DNA of 64,000 nucleotides from Nonomuraea solani (lineage in GTDB: Bacteria; Actinomycetota; Actinomycetes; Streptosporangiales; Streptosporangiaceae). The DNA is taken from positions 164,733 through 228,732 of the forward strand of contig NZ_FNVT01000021.1 of the NCBI RefSeq assembly GCF_900108335.1, in the 5' to 3' direction. The position numbers and the translations under genes are program-made. The notes under the pieces were generated by a model, which had not been told where the DNA came from, made no database searches, and saw only the letters and a program-made list of their open reading frames with translations. This document shows, one piece after another, positions 35,069 to 43,915 of this stretch; within the stretch, counting starts at the first letter, position 1; every line of letters begins with the position of its first letter.

Positions 35069-35368
35069 TCAGGGGCGCATGCCAAGCCTTCTGGCCGCGC
35101 GGTCCCGCTGACGGGTGGACCTCAACCTGCGTAGTCGCTTGACCAGCATCGGGTCCTGTTCGAGGGCCTCCGGCCGATCGATCAACTCACCGAGTAGCTG
35201 GTAGTAGCGCGTGGCCGAGAACCCGAAAGCCTCCTTGATGGCCTGCTCCTTCGCGCCCGCGTAGCGCCACCATTGGCGCTCGAAGGCGAGGAGCTCGAGA
35301 TCGCGTTCTGAGAGTGGTTGTCGGGACGGTTCCTGGGCAGCACTGTCACCGCTGAGCGGTGCTCCCAT
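35069..35368 (-). CDS. DUF3263 DNA-binding-like protein
   Basis: A 99-residue protein from ATG 35368, which has GAGGAGG 6 nt upstream. The conserved core SERDLELLAFERQWWRYAGA followed by KEQAIKEAFGFSATRYYQLL is the DUF3263 helix-turn-helix-like domain found in actinobacteria, often beside otsB. The tail RRLRRLRSTRQRDRAARRLG is very basic and could contact nucleic acid. A longer open frame upstream overlaps the divergent promoter and is not used. The role is inferred only from its fold. Confidence 0.85.
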   Translation of the reverse strand: MGAPLSGDSAAQEPSRQPLSERDLELLAFERQWWRYAGAKEQAIKEAFGFSATRYYQLLGELIDRPEALEQDPMLVKRLRRLRSTRQRDRAARRLGMRP

Positions 35369-35471
35369 GGTGTCCTCCTCGAAAGGGGCGGCGACGATCA
35401 CCGTCGCACGCACGCGGCCCGTGGCCATCGTAATGTGCGGAGTGCGGCTGTTCACGATGGAATGGGGGACG

Positions 35472-35477
35472 TACAGT
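35472..35477 (+). promoter_or_regulatory. -10 box of leaderless SAM-hydrolysing enzyme gene
   Basis: TACAGT lies 8 nt before GTG 35486, and no SD is present, so the mRNA is probably leaderless. Confidence 0.5.
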
Positions 35478-35485
35478 CACGAAAT

Positions 35486-36292
35486 GTGACCTCCGTAATC
35501 ACCCTCCTCACCGACTATGGGCTTGAAGATGGATATGTGGCGGCCTGTCATGGAGTGATCGCCACGATCGCCCCTGAGGCCCGGGTGATCGACGTGTGCC
35601 ACCTGATCCCCGCGGGCGATGTACGGCGGGGTGCGGCGGTTCTCGCTCAGACCATCCCGTATCTCCCCCAGGGCATCCATATCGGCGCGGTGGATCCCGG
35701 GGCGGGCGGCGCCCGCCGGGCGGTGGCCGTCGAGGCCGGCGGCCAGGTGTTCATCGGCCCGGACAACGGGCTGCTGTCCTGGGCGGTGGCCGCCAGCGGC
35801 GGCGTGCGGGCGGCCTACGAGATCAGCAACCAAGATTACTTCCTGCGGCCGGTGTCGCCGACCTTCCTCGGGCGCGACGTGTTCTCGCCGGTCGCGGGGC
35901 GGTTATGGGGCGGGGTGCGACCATCGGACCTGGGGCCCGAGATTCCGATCGGCCGGCTGGTGTCGCTGCCCGAGCCGACGTCGCTGCTGCGCGAGGGCTC
36001 GGTCGAGGGCGAGGTCGTCTCCGTCGACCGCTACGGCAACACGCAGCTCTCGATCGCGGCAGGGGACCTGCAGGCATTGGGTGTACGGGTGGGCGACACG
36101 CTGGGGGTGTGGCTGGGGCGGCGGCAGTTGGCGCTGCCGTACCGGGAGACGTACGCGGCGGTGCCGCCCGGGGAGCTGGTGGCGTTCGCGGACTCGGCGG
36201 GGCTGATCGCGATCGCGGTCAACTCCGGGGACGCGGCCCAGCGGCTGGGGCTCCCACCTGGGGCGCATGTCCGACTTTCACCGACTCCGTAG
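35486..36292 (+). CDS. SAM hydroxide adenosyltransferase (DUF62 family)
   Basis: A 268-residue protein related to fluorinase/chlorinase. The N-terminus ITLLTDYGLEDGYVAACHGV contains the conserved Asp that binds the ribose of SAM; GPDNGLLSWA and SPTFLGRDVFSPVAG are further hallmarks. The C-terminal part (VVSVDRYGNTQLSIAAGD) is the typical beta domain. Family members split S-adenosylmethionine into adenosine and methionine using water. GTG 35486 is supported by the adjacent -10 box; the long upstream frame overlaps DUF3263 antisense. It lies 4 kb from a SAM riboswitch, possibly coincidence. Confidence 0.88.
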   Translation: MTSVITLLTDYGLEDGYVAACHGVIATIAPEARVIDVCHLIPAGDVRRGAAVLAQTIPYLPQGIHIGAVDPGAGGARRAVAVEAGGQVFIGPDNGLLSWAVAASGGVRAAYEISNQDYFLRPVSPTFLGRDVFSPVAGRLWGGVRPSDLGPEIPIGRLVSLPEPTSLLREGSVEGEVVSVDRYGNTQLSIAAGDLQALGVRVGDTLGVWLGRRQLALPYRETYAAVPPGELVAFADSAGLIAIAVNSGDAAQRLGLPPGAHVRLSPTP

Positions 36293-36422
36293 GCGGAAAG
36301 TGCTCAGATCTGGAGTTACTCCGCGTATCGGCCTGTTTACCGAACCGTCGGAATGGATGAGCACTCACGTGTCAGAATGCACGGGCAGATCGGGCGTCCC
36401 TCCCCTCCCGTTCGAGGTCGAC

Positions 36423-36986
36423 GTGTACCAACTGTCGGTTGTGCTGTTATCCGTAATGTCCGCGGTCTGGCCCACCCCGGCGCCACCCGTGTCGGAGCGC
36501 TGGCGCGCCTGGCCGGTCGCGCGGGTCTTTCCCGACACCGTGACCGGTGTCAGCCCGTCGGGAGCCCGGGTCACCTACGTGCTGGCCGGGGTAGCCCCCG
36601 AGGCGCCGTGCCGGGTGGCGTTCCAGCCCGCCGCCGTACGGCCCGGGTGCCGGGTCGCCCTGCGCGCCACGTACGCCGACAGCACCCAGACGTTCGTCAC
36701 CACCGTGGGCATCGCCGTGCTCGACGGGCCAGGACGCGGCCCGTGGGGGGCCGGGCGGCCCGCGACCGTGCGGCCCGTGGCCTTTCCCGGCGGTCCCGCC
36801 GAGCGGTTCGGGCCGCGCCAGTACTTCACCGGGGCGCTGATCGGGTCCGGTGAGCGGTATCTGGTGGCGACGGCCGCGGGATACGCGGACGGGCGGTCGT
36901 ACCAGCCGGGCGACCGCGTCACGCGGCGGCTGCGCGACGCGGCGCGGCAGGTCGCGACCACCCTGCACCGGGCGCTGACGCGATGA
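36423..36986 (+). CDS. Unknown protein translationally coupled to a mycosin-like protease
   Basis: A 187-residue protein from GTG 36423 with GAGG 6 nt upstream; an in-frame start further up is possible. The first 22 residues are mildly hydrophobic (QLSVVLLSVMSAVWPTPAPP) and may be a signal or anchor. The rest is proline/glycine/arginine-rich with two cysteines (EAPCRVAF, RPGCRVAL). No family is recognised. Its TGA overlaps the ATG of the protease gene (ATGA), so the two are made together and it may be a protease partner or substrate. Confidence 0.65.
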   Translation: MYQLSVVLLSVMSAVWPTPAPPVSERWRAWPVARVFPDTVTGVSPSGARVTYVLAGVAPEAPCRVAFQPAAVRPGCRVALRATYADSTQTFVTTVGIAVLDGPGRGPWGAGRPATVRPVAFPGGPAERFGPRQYFTGALIGSGERYLVATAAGYADGRSYQPGDRVTRRLRDAARQVATTLHRALTR

Positions 36987-38170
36987 GGCGGCTCATCGTC
37001 CCACCCCTGGTGGCCGTCGAGATCGCCCTGATCGGCGCCCCGGCCGCGCCGGCCCTCGCGACCGCTCAAGCCGGCGCGGCCGCGCGCGCCTCTGGTGACG
37101 ACGTCGGTGAGGTGGCGCGGGCCGGGCAGTGGCAGCTCGGCGCGTTGCGGCTGCCCGAGGCGTGGCGGTCGAGCAGGGGCGACGGCGTGCTGGTGGCCGT
37201 GCTCGACACCGGCGTGAACGGCCGCCACCCCGACCTGCACGACACCGTGGTCGAGGGCCCCGACCTGACCGGGGCGGTGGCCAAGGGCCTGTGGGGTCAG
37301 CACGGGACCGCCATGGCCAGCCTGATCGCCGGACGCGGCCACGGCGAGCGCCGCAGGGCCGGCGTCATCGGCGTGGCGCCCGAGGCCAAGGTGCTGTCCG
37401 TCAGGGTCACGCTGGACAACGGCGACCCGCTGCGCGGCAAGCGGCGCCCCGGCGGCGACGACGCGCTGGCCAAGGGCATCAGGTACGCCGCCGACGCCGG
37501 CGCCGACGTGATCAGCATGTCGCTCGGAGGCGGCAGCGGCTCGTGGGAGGGCTCGGCGTCGGAGGAGGAGGCCGTCCAGTACGCGATCGGCAAGGGCGCC
37601 GTCCTGGTGGCCTCGTCGGGCAACGACGGCGACTCGGCCAACAGGAAGAACTTCCCGGCCGCCTACCCGGGCGTCATCGCGGTGGGCGCGGTGGACCGGC
37701 GGCTCAAGGTGGCCGGGTTCTCCAACCGGCAGGACTATGTCTCGGTGGTGGCGCCGGGCACGGAGATCGTCACGGCGGACGGCGTCGACTCGTACGTGGT
37801 CGGCGACGGCACCAGCTCGGCCGCGGCCATGGTCGCGGGCATCGCGGCCCTGATCAAGTCGGCCCACCCCGGCATGTCGCCCTACCACGTGCGGCTGGCC
37901 ATCGAGCAGGGCACCAAGCGGCGGCCCGAGGACGGCTACAGCCCCGCCTACGGGCACGGCGTGGCCAACGCCATGCTCGCGCTGCAGGAGGCCGGCCGGC
38001 TGGACGTGCCGGCGTCGGGGCTGCCCCGCCCGGGGCCCTATTTCGGCGGTGGCCCGGCCGGGCTGACGCCCGCGTCCAGGACGCCGGTGGTGACGGGCAT
38101 GCTGCTGCTGGCGGTGATCATGTCCCTGCGGGTGATCGTGGGGCGCAGGCGCGAGAGGGATTCAACCTAG
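36983..38170 (+). CDS. Mycosin-like S8 serine protease, membrane-anchored
   Basis: A 395-residue subtilase. The catalytic triad is D75 (AVLDTGVNG), H107 (GQHGTAMA) and S278 (GDGTSSAAAM), with the oxyanion Asn in ASSGNDGD. An N-terminal signal (VPPLVAVEIALIGAPAAPAL), then the protease domain, a proline linker and a C-terminal membrane span (TGMLLLAVIMSLRVIV) with basic end RRRERDS give the layout of mycosins of type VII secretion. Those proteases face the outside. No ESX genes (EccB-E, WXG100) are in the window, so it may be an orphan. It is coupled to the preceding gene. Confidence 0.85.
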   Translation: MRRLIVPPLVAVEIALIGAPAAPALATAQAGAAARASGDDVGEVARAGQWQLGALRLPEAWRSSRGDGVLVAVLDTGVNGRHPDLHDTVVEGPDLTGAVAKGLWGQHGTAMASLIAGRGHGERRRAGVIGVAPEAKVLSVRVTLDNGDPLRGKRRPGGDDALAKGIRYAADAGADVISMSLGGGSGSWEGSASEEEAVQYAIGKGAVLVASSGNDGDSANRKNFPAAYPGVIAVGAVDRRLKVAGFSNRQDYVSVVAPGTEIVTADGVDSYVVGDGTSSAAAMVAGIAALIKSAHPGMSPYHVRLAIEQGTKRRPEDGYSPAYGHGVANAMLALQEAGRLDVPASGLPRPGPYFGGGPAGLTPASRTPVVTGMLLLAVIMSLRVIVGRRRERDST

Positions 38171-38189
38171 CAAGCGCTTGTGTGATACT
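38161..38189 (+). promoter_or_regulatory. Promoter with palindromic operator for the OB-fold/thiolase pair
   Basis: TTCAAC (38161-38166), 17 nt, GATACT (38184-38189), then 7 nt to the ATG, fits a promoter for a leaderless mRNA. The perfect palindrome CAAGCGCTTG (38171-38180) sits in the spacer, where a TetR-type repressor would block polymerase. The promoter starts inside the end of the protease gene. Confidence 0.55.
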
Positions 38190-38196
38190 CCGAGCT

Positions 38197-38601
38197 ATGA
38201 CGTACGCGATCGAGGGCTGGTTCGCCATCGAGGGGGACGCCGTCCGGCTGCTGGGCGCCAGGTGCGCGGCCTGCGGCACGGTGTGCTTCCCGCCCCGGCG
38301 CGGGCTCTGCCCCAATCCGCGCTGTGCGGGCGAGGACCTGGAGGTGGTCCCGCTGCCGCGGCGCGGGCGCGTCTGGTCGTACACGAACGCCTGCTACCCG
38401 CCCCCGGCCCCCTACGTGGCGGCGCGGCCGTACGTGCCGGTGACGCTGGCCGCGGTCGAGCTCGACGAGGTGGGCATCGTGGTGCTCGGGCAGGTCAAAG
38501 GGCTGACGGTGGAGGAGCTCCAGGTGGGCATGGAGCTGGAGCTGACCTCGGGACCGCTGGCCGACGGGCCGCTGGTGTGGATGTGGGGGCGGGCCTCATG
38601 A
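38197..38601 (+). CDS. Zn-ribbon/OB-fold protein (DUF35 type)
   Basis: A 134-residue protein. A rubredoxin-like zinc ribbon with C23, C26, C38 and C43 (ARCAACG, LCPNPRC) is followed by an OB-fold (GRVWSYTNACYPPP, VPVTLAAVELDE). Such DUF35 proteins partner thiolase-like enzymes as acyl-CoA-binding or scaffolding subunits. The ATG starts 7 nt after a -10 box. Its TGA overlaps the thiolase ATG (ATGA), so the two subunits are coupled, which supports a complex. Confidence 0.88.
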   Translation: MTYAIEGWFAIEGDAVRLLGARCAACGTVCFPPRRGLCPNPRCAGEDLEVVPLPRRGRVWSYTNACYPPPAPYVAARPYVPVTLAAVELDEVGIVVLGQVKGLTVEELQVGMELELTSGPLADGPLVWMWGRAS

Positions 38602-39782
38602 GCGTCGTCGTGCTGGGTGTCGGAATGCATCCGTGGGGCAAGTGGGGGCGGCCGTTCCTGGAGTACGGAGTGACGGCCGCCAAGGAGGCCCTGCTGGACG
38701 CCGGGGTGGCGTGGCCCGACGTCGAGTACGTGGTCGGGGCCGACACGATCAGGAACGGCTACCCGGGCTTCGTGGCCGGCGCCTCCTACGCGCGGGCGCT
38801 GGGCTGGACGGGCGCCAGGGTGGCCTCCTGCTACGCCGCCTGCGCGTCGGGGGCCCAGGCGCTGGACATCGCGCGTACCCGGATCCTGGCCGGGCTGTGC
38901 GACGTGGCGCTCGTGGTCGGGGCGGACACCACGCCGAAGGGCTTCTTCAAACCCGTCGGCGGCGACCGCCCCGACGACCCCGACTGGCTGCGCTTCCGCC
39001 TCCTGGGGGCCAGTAACCCGGCGTACTTCGCCCTCTACGCCCGCAGGCGCATGGCCCTGTACGGCACGACCCCGGCCGACTTCGCCGCCGTCAAGGTCAA
39101 GAACGCGCTGGCCGGCTCGCTCAACCCGATGGCCCGCTACCGCAAGCCGGTCACGGCAGAGGAGGTGCTGGCCTCGCCCATGGTGGCCGACCCGCTGCGC
39201 CTGATGGACATCTGCGCAACCTCGGACGGGGGCGCGGCGGTGGTGCTGGCCTCGGAGGAGTACGCCAGGCGGCACGGGCGGAGCGGCCAGGTCCGGCTGG
39301 CGGCGGTGTCGACGGTGACGCCGGTCTTCCCGAACACGGTCCTGGAGCTGCCGGACTTCGCCACGGACTCGTGCGCCGCCGTACCCGCGCCTGAGAGGCC
39401 GTTCAGAGCGGCGATCGCGCACGCGGCGTACGAGGAGGCCGGGACGGGTCCGGAGGACGTGTCACTGGCCGAACTGTACGACCTGTCCACGGCGCTGGAG
39501 CTGGACTGGATGGAGGACGTCGGCCTCTGCCCGCCCGGGGAGGCCGGCAAGCTGCTGCGCGCCGGCGAGACCGCGCTGGGCGGCCGCCTGCCGGTCAACC
39601 CCTCGGGCGGCCTGGCCTCGTTCGGCGAGGCGATCCCGGCCCAGGCCATCGCCCAGCTCTGCGAGCTGACCACGCAGTTGCGGGGCCGCGCGGGCGAGCG
39701 CCAGGTCGCGGACGCCCGGGTGGGCCTGGCCGCCAACCAGGGCCTGTTCGGCCACGGCTCCGCGATCATCGTCACGACGTGA
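38598..39782 (+). CDS. Thiolase-family / lipid-transfer (SCP2-type) protein
   Basis: A 394-residue thiolase-fold protein. The N-terminal nucleophile region is ASCYAACASGAQALDIA with the reactive-position Cys. The C-terminal part has NPSGGLASFGEAIPA, the conserved NxxGG..GHP-like loop of SCP2 thiolases in modified form, and AANQGLFGHGSAIIV. Members paired with DUF35 proteins act in beta-oxidation-like or sterol side-chain cleavage steps, often with aldolase-type activity. It is translationally coupled to the OB-fold gene and ends at a 16-bp terminator. The exact reaction is not determinable. Confidence 0.85.
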   Translation: MSVVVLGVGMHPWGKWGRPFLEYGVTAAKEALLDAGVAWPDVEYVVGADTIRNGYPGFVAGASYARALGWTGARVASCYAACASGAQALDIARTRILAGLCDVALVVGADTTPKGFFKPVGGDRPDDPDWLRFRLLGASNPAYFALYARRRMALYGTTPADFAAVKVKNALAGSLNPMARYRKPVTAEEVLASPMVADPLRLMDICATSDGGAAVVLASEEYARRHGRSGQVRLAAVSTVTPVFPNTVLELPDFATDSCAAVPAPERPFRAAIAHAAYEEAGTGPEDVSLAELYDLSTALELDWMEDVGLCPPGEAGKLLRAGETALGGRLPVNPSGGLASFGEAIPAQAIAQLCELTTQLRGRAGERQVADARVGLAANQGLFGHGSAIIVTT

Positions 39783-39817
39783 GAAGGCCCCCCGGGAAAC
39801 TCCCGGGGGGCCTTCTC
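39781..39817. terminator. Perfect 16-bp bidirectional terminator
   Basis: GAGAAGGCCCCCCGGG (39781-39796) pairs with CCCGGGGGGCCTTCTC (39802-39817) around AAACT. It begins within the thiolase stop codon and ends 6 nt from the convergent oppF stop, so it serves both transcripts. Confidence 0.92.
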
Positions 39818-39823
39818 AGCGGG

Positions 39824-40823
<1,000 letters not shown>

Positions 40824-40840
<17 letters not shown>

Positions 40841-41861
40841 CGAGGACCTCCCTCCAGTAGTGGCAGGCGCTGCCTCGCGTGCCGCTGATCTGATGAAGCG
40901 GGGGGACGTCGGTCACGCAGTCGTCCTGCCGGAGCGGGCACCGTGGATGGAACGAGCAACCGGTCGGCAGGTCGAGCAGGTTGGGCGGCAGGCCCTTGAT
41001 CGCGTACAGGTCCTGGCCCTTCTGGTCGACCCGGGGGATCGACTCCAGCAGGCCCTTCGTGTACGGGTGCGCGGGCGCCTGGTAGATGTCGTGCACGGGG
41101 GCGTGCTCCACGATGCGGCCCGCGTACATGACCGCGATCTTGTCGGCCACGTCGGCCACCACGCCCAGGTCGTGCGTGATGAGGATCATGCCCATCTGGC
41201 TCTCGCGCTGCAGCTCGGCCAGCAGTTCCATGATCTGCGCCTGGACGGTCACGTCCAGCGCCGTGGTCGGCTCGTCCGCGATCAGCACCTCGGGGTCCAG
41301 CGCGATCGACATCGCGATCATGATGCGCTGCCGCATACCGCCGGAGAACTGGTGCGGATAGTCGTGCACCCGCTGCCTGGCGGCCGGGATGCGGACCCTG
41401 TCCATCAGCTCGACGGCCTTCTTCAGGGCGTCGGCCTTGGACATGCCCCGGTGCACCCGGAACATCTCGCTGATCTGCCAGCCCACGGTGAACACCGGGT
41501 TGAGCGAGGAGAGCGCGTCCTGGAAGATCATCGCGATCCGCTGGCCGCGCACCTGGGTGCGGGCCTCCTCCGACAGCTTGAGCAGGTCGGTGCCCTTGAA
41601 GCGGATCTCCCCCTTGGGGACGACCGCCGGTGGCACGTCCAGGATGCCCATGATGGCCTGCGCCGTCACCGACTTGCCCGAACCCGACTCGCCCAGCACC
41701 GCGAGCGTCTCGCCGGGGCTGACCGTGTAGCTCACGCCGTTGACCGCCCGGACGATGCCGGCACGCGTTCGGAACTCCACGTGCAGGTTGTCGACCGCCA
41801 GCAGCGGCTCGTCGCCCAGCCCTCCCTCGGCGGGCAACACATCCGTCGACGTCTTCTTCAC
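40824..41861 (-). CDS. oppD: Oligopeptide/dipeptide ABC transporter ATPase OppD
   Basis: A 345-residue ABC ATPase with Walker A GESGSGKSV, signature FSGGMRQRIMIAMSIALDPE, Walker B LIADEPTTALD, and the C-terminal peptide-transporter extension with PTGCSFHPRCPLRQDDC. It is the partner of OppF. The gene starts 13 nt after OppC and overlaps OppF, so translation is probably coupled. Confidence 0.93.
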
Positions 41862-41874
41862 TTGATCCCCCCTT

Positions 41875-42849
41875 CTACCTGAGCTTCGGGTCGAGCGCGT
41901 CGCGTACGGCGTCGCCCATCATGATGAACGCGAGCACGGTGATGCACAGGAACACGGCGGGGAACACCAGCGGCAGCGGCGCCTCCAGGAACCTGTTCCG
42001 CGCGTCGGCGATCATCAGGCCCCAGGAGATGTCCGGCGACACCACGCCGACTCCCAGGAACGACAGCGCCGCCTCGGCCGCGATGAAGCCGCCCAGGTTG
42101 ATCGTGGCCACGACGATGACCGGGGCCAGCGAGTTGGGCAGCAGGTGACGGAACATGATCCGCCCCGCTCCCGCCCCGAGGGCCCTGGCCGCGATCACGA
42201 AGTCCTGGCTCTTCGCGGTGATCACGGCCGCTCTCATGATGCGGAACGTCATCGGCCAGCCGAGCACCGCCAGCGCGACGATGACCAGCAGGATGCTGTT
42301 CGCCTTGCCACGGAACGTCGCCGCGATCAGCAGCGCGCCCAGGATCGGCGGGATGGCGAAGAAGATCTCGGTGACGCGCGAGGACACGGTGTCCACCAGA
42401 CCGCTCCGGTAACCGGCGATGATGCCGAGCATGCCGCCGACCAGGGAGGTGATGATCGTGGTGAACACGCCGATCACGATGGAGTTGCGGGCTCCGTAGA
42501 TGGTCCTGGCGTAGACGTCACAACCGAGGTTGTCCTTGCCGAACAGGTGGCCCGCGCTGGGCCCCTGCCGCGCGGTGGACAGGTCGCAGGTCCTGGCGTT
42601 GCTCGGGTCGATCGCCGTGAACAGCGACGGCCAGAACGACATGACGAGCAGGATCAGGATGATGATCACCGACAGGATGAACATCGGCCGGCGTCTGAGG
42701 TCGTACCAGGCGTCGGTCCACAGGCTCGCGGGCTTGGCACCCTTGGCCCGCTTGCCCGGCCGCTCCGGTGCCTGAGTGGTCACCGAGTCCGGGATCAGGG
42801 TCTGCGTTTCCGGGAGTCCCGGCCCGCCCGGCGGGATGGGGTTACTCAT
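41875..42849 (-). CDS. oppC: Oligopeptide ABC transporter permease OppC
   Basis: A 324-residue inner-membrane permease. An N-terminal cytoplasmic tail of about 50 residues is followed by six hydrophobic spans; the coupling-helix EAA motif is at EAALSFLGVGVVSPD. The segment KDNLGCDVYARTIYGARNSI is conserved in OppC/DppC. It overlaps oppB by 8 nt. It forms the pore with OppB. Confidence 0.92.
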   Translation of the reverse strand: MSNPIPPGGPGLPETQTLIPDSVTTQAPERPGKRAKGAKPASLWTDAWYDLRRRPMFILSVIIILILLVMSFWPSLFTAIDPSNARTCDLSTARQGPSAGHLFGKDNLGCDVYARTIYGARNSIVIGVFTTIITSLVGGMLGIIAGYRSGLVDTVSSRVTEIFFAIPPILGALLIAATFRGKANSILLVIVALAVLGWPMTFRIMRAAVITAKSQDFVIAARALGAGAGRIMFRHLLPNSLAPVIVVATINLGGFIAAEAALSFLGVGVVSPDISWGLMIADARNRFLEAPLPLVFPAVFLCITVLAFIMMGDAVRDALDPKLR

Positions 42850-43786
42850 AGCGGATCCTCGGGTCGAGCACGGCGTACAACAGGTCGACGACCAGGTTGG
42901 CCACGATGTAGATCAGCACCAGCACCGTCACGATACCGACGACGATCGGCTGCTCTCGCAGGTAGACCGACTGGAAGAGCTGGTATCCGATTCCCTGGAG
43001 ATTGAAGATCGTCTCCGTGATGACCGCACCGCCCATCAGGTTGCCGAGGTCGGCGCCGAGGAAGGTGACCAGCGGGATCAGCGCGTTGCGCAGTCCGTGC
43101 CTGCCGATGACGCGCCGTCTGTTCAGGCCCTTGGCCGTGGCCGTGCGGATGTAGTCCGCCCGGAGCGTCTCCGCGAGGCTGGTCCTGGTCAGCCTGGTCA
43201 GATAGGCGATCGAGGTGCCGGCGAGCACGAAGCCGGGCAGCAGGTAGCTGCGCCAGCCCGCGAACGTGCCCGCGACCGGGAAGATGTCCATCCCGGTCCA
43301 CTGCTTGACCTTCACGCCCAGGATGAGCTGCAGGACGAAGCCGGTCACCAGCGTGGGGACCGAGATCAGCAGCAGGGTCGAGGCGAGGATCATGGTGTCG
43401 GTGGCCTTGCCGCGGCGCAGCGCCGCCCACAGGCCGAGGCCGACGCCGATGACGGCCTCCATGACCAGGGCGGTCAGGGCGAGGTTCAGCGTGATCTGGA
43501 ACTTGCCCGCCATGATCTCCGAGACCGGGATGTCGGCGAAGTTCACGCCGAAGTCGCCGCGGAAGAGCACGCCGCTGATGTAATACCAGTACTGCAGGAG
43601 CAGCGGGTCATTGAGGTGATACTGCTCGCGCAGCACCTCGGCCACGGCGGGGTCCGGGCGCTTGTCACCGAACAGTCCCGCGATGGGGTCTCCGGGCAGT
43701 GCGAAGACGATGACGAAGATGAGTAGTGTTGCGCCGAACAGGACGGGTATCGCCTGGATCAGACGCTTTATGACATAACGGCCCAT
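42842..43786 (-). CDS. oppB: Oligopeptide ABC transporter permease OppB
   Basis: A 314-residue permease opening MGRYVIKRLIQAIPVLFG, the classic OppB/DppB start, with six spans and the EAA-type loop RTATAKGLNRRRVIGRHGLR. The ATG has GGAGGG about 7 nt upstream. It is separated from the binding-protein gene by 129 nt that contain a strong hairpin, which would lower expression of the downstream genes relative to the binding protein. Confidence 0.92.
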   Translation of the reverse strand: MGRYVIKRLIQAIPVLFGATLLIFVIVFALPGDPIAGLFGDKRPDPAVAEVLREQYHLNDPLLLQYWYYISGVLFRGDFGVNFADIPVSEIMAGKFQITLNLALTALVMEAVIGVGLGLWAALRRGKATDTMILASTLLLISVPTLVTGFVLQLILGVKVKQWTGMDIFPVAGTFAGWRSYLLPGFVLAGTSIAYLTRLTRTSLAETLRADYIRTATAKGLNRRRVIGRHGLRNALIPLVTFLGADLGNLMGGAVITETIFNLQGIGYQLFQSVYLREQPIVVGIVTVLVLIYIVANLVVDLLYAVLDPRIRYE

Positions 43787-43877
43787 TCAAGCCCTCCATT
43801 ACATGCTTGAAGGCAGCCTCTCCGAGTCCGCGGGTTCACCCGGCCCGAATCGCTGCCTCCAAGCTCAGCCCTCCGAC

Positions 43878-43903
43878 GGGTGGACGGCAAGCACCGTCCA
43901 CCC
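43878..43903 (-). terminator. Intra-operon hairpin between binding-protein gene and oppB
   Basis: GGGTGGACGG (43878-43887) pairs with CCGTCCACCC (43894-43903), 10 bp, 6-nt loop, 12 nt after the binding-protein stop. It is a likely partial terminator or mRNA stabiliser. Confidence 0.75.
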
Positions 43904-43915
43904 AGCGAATGAAGG

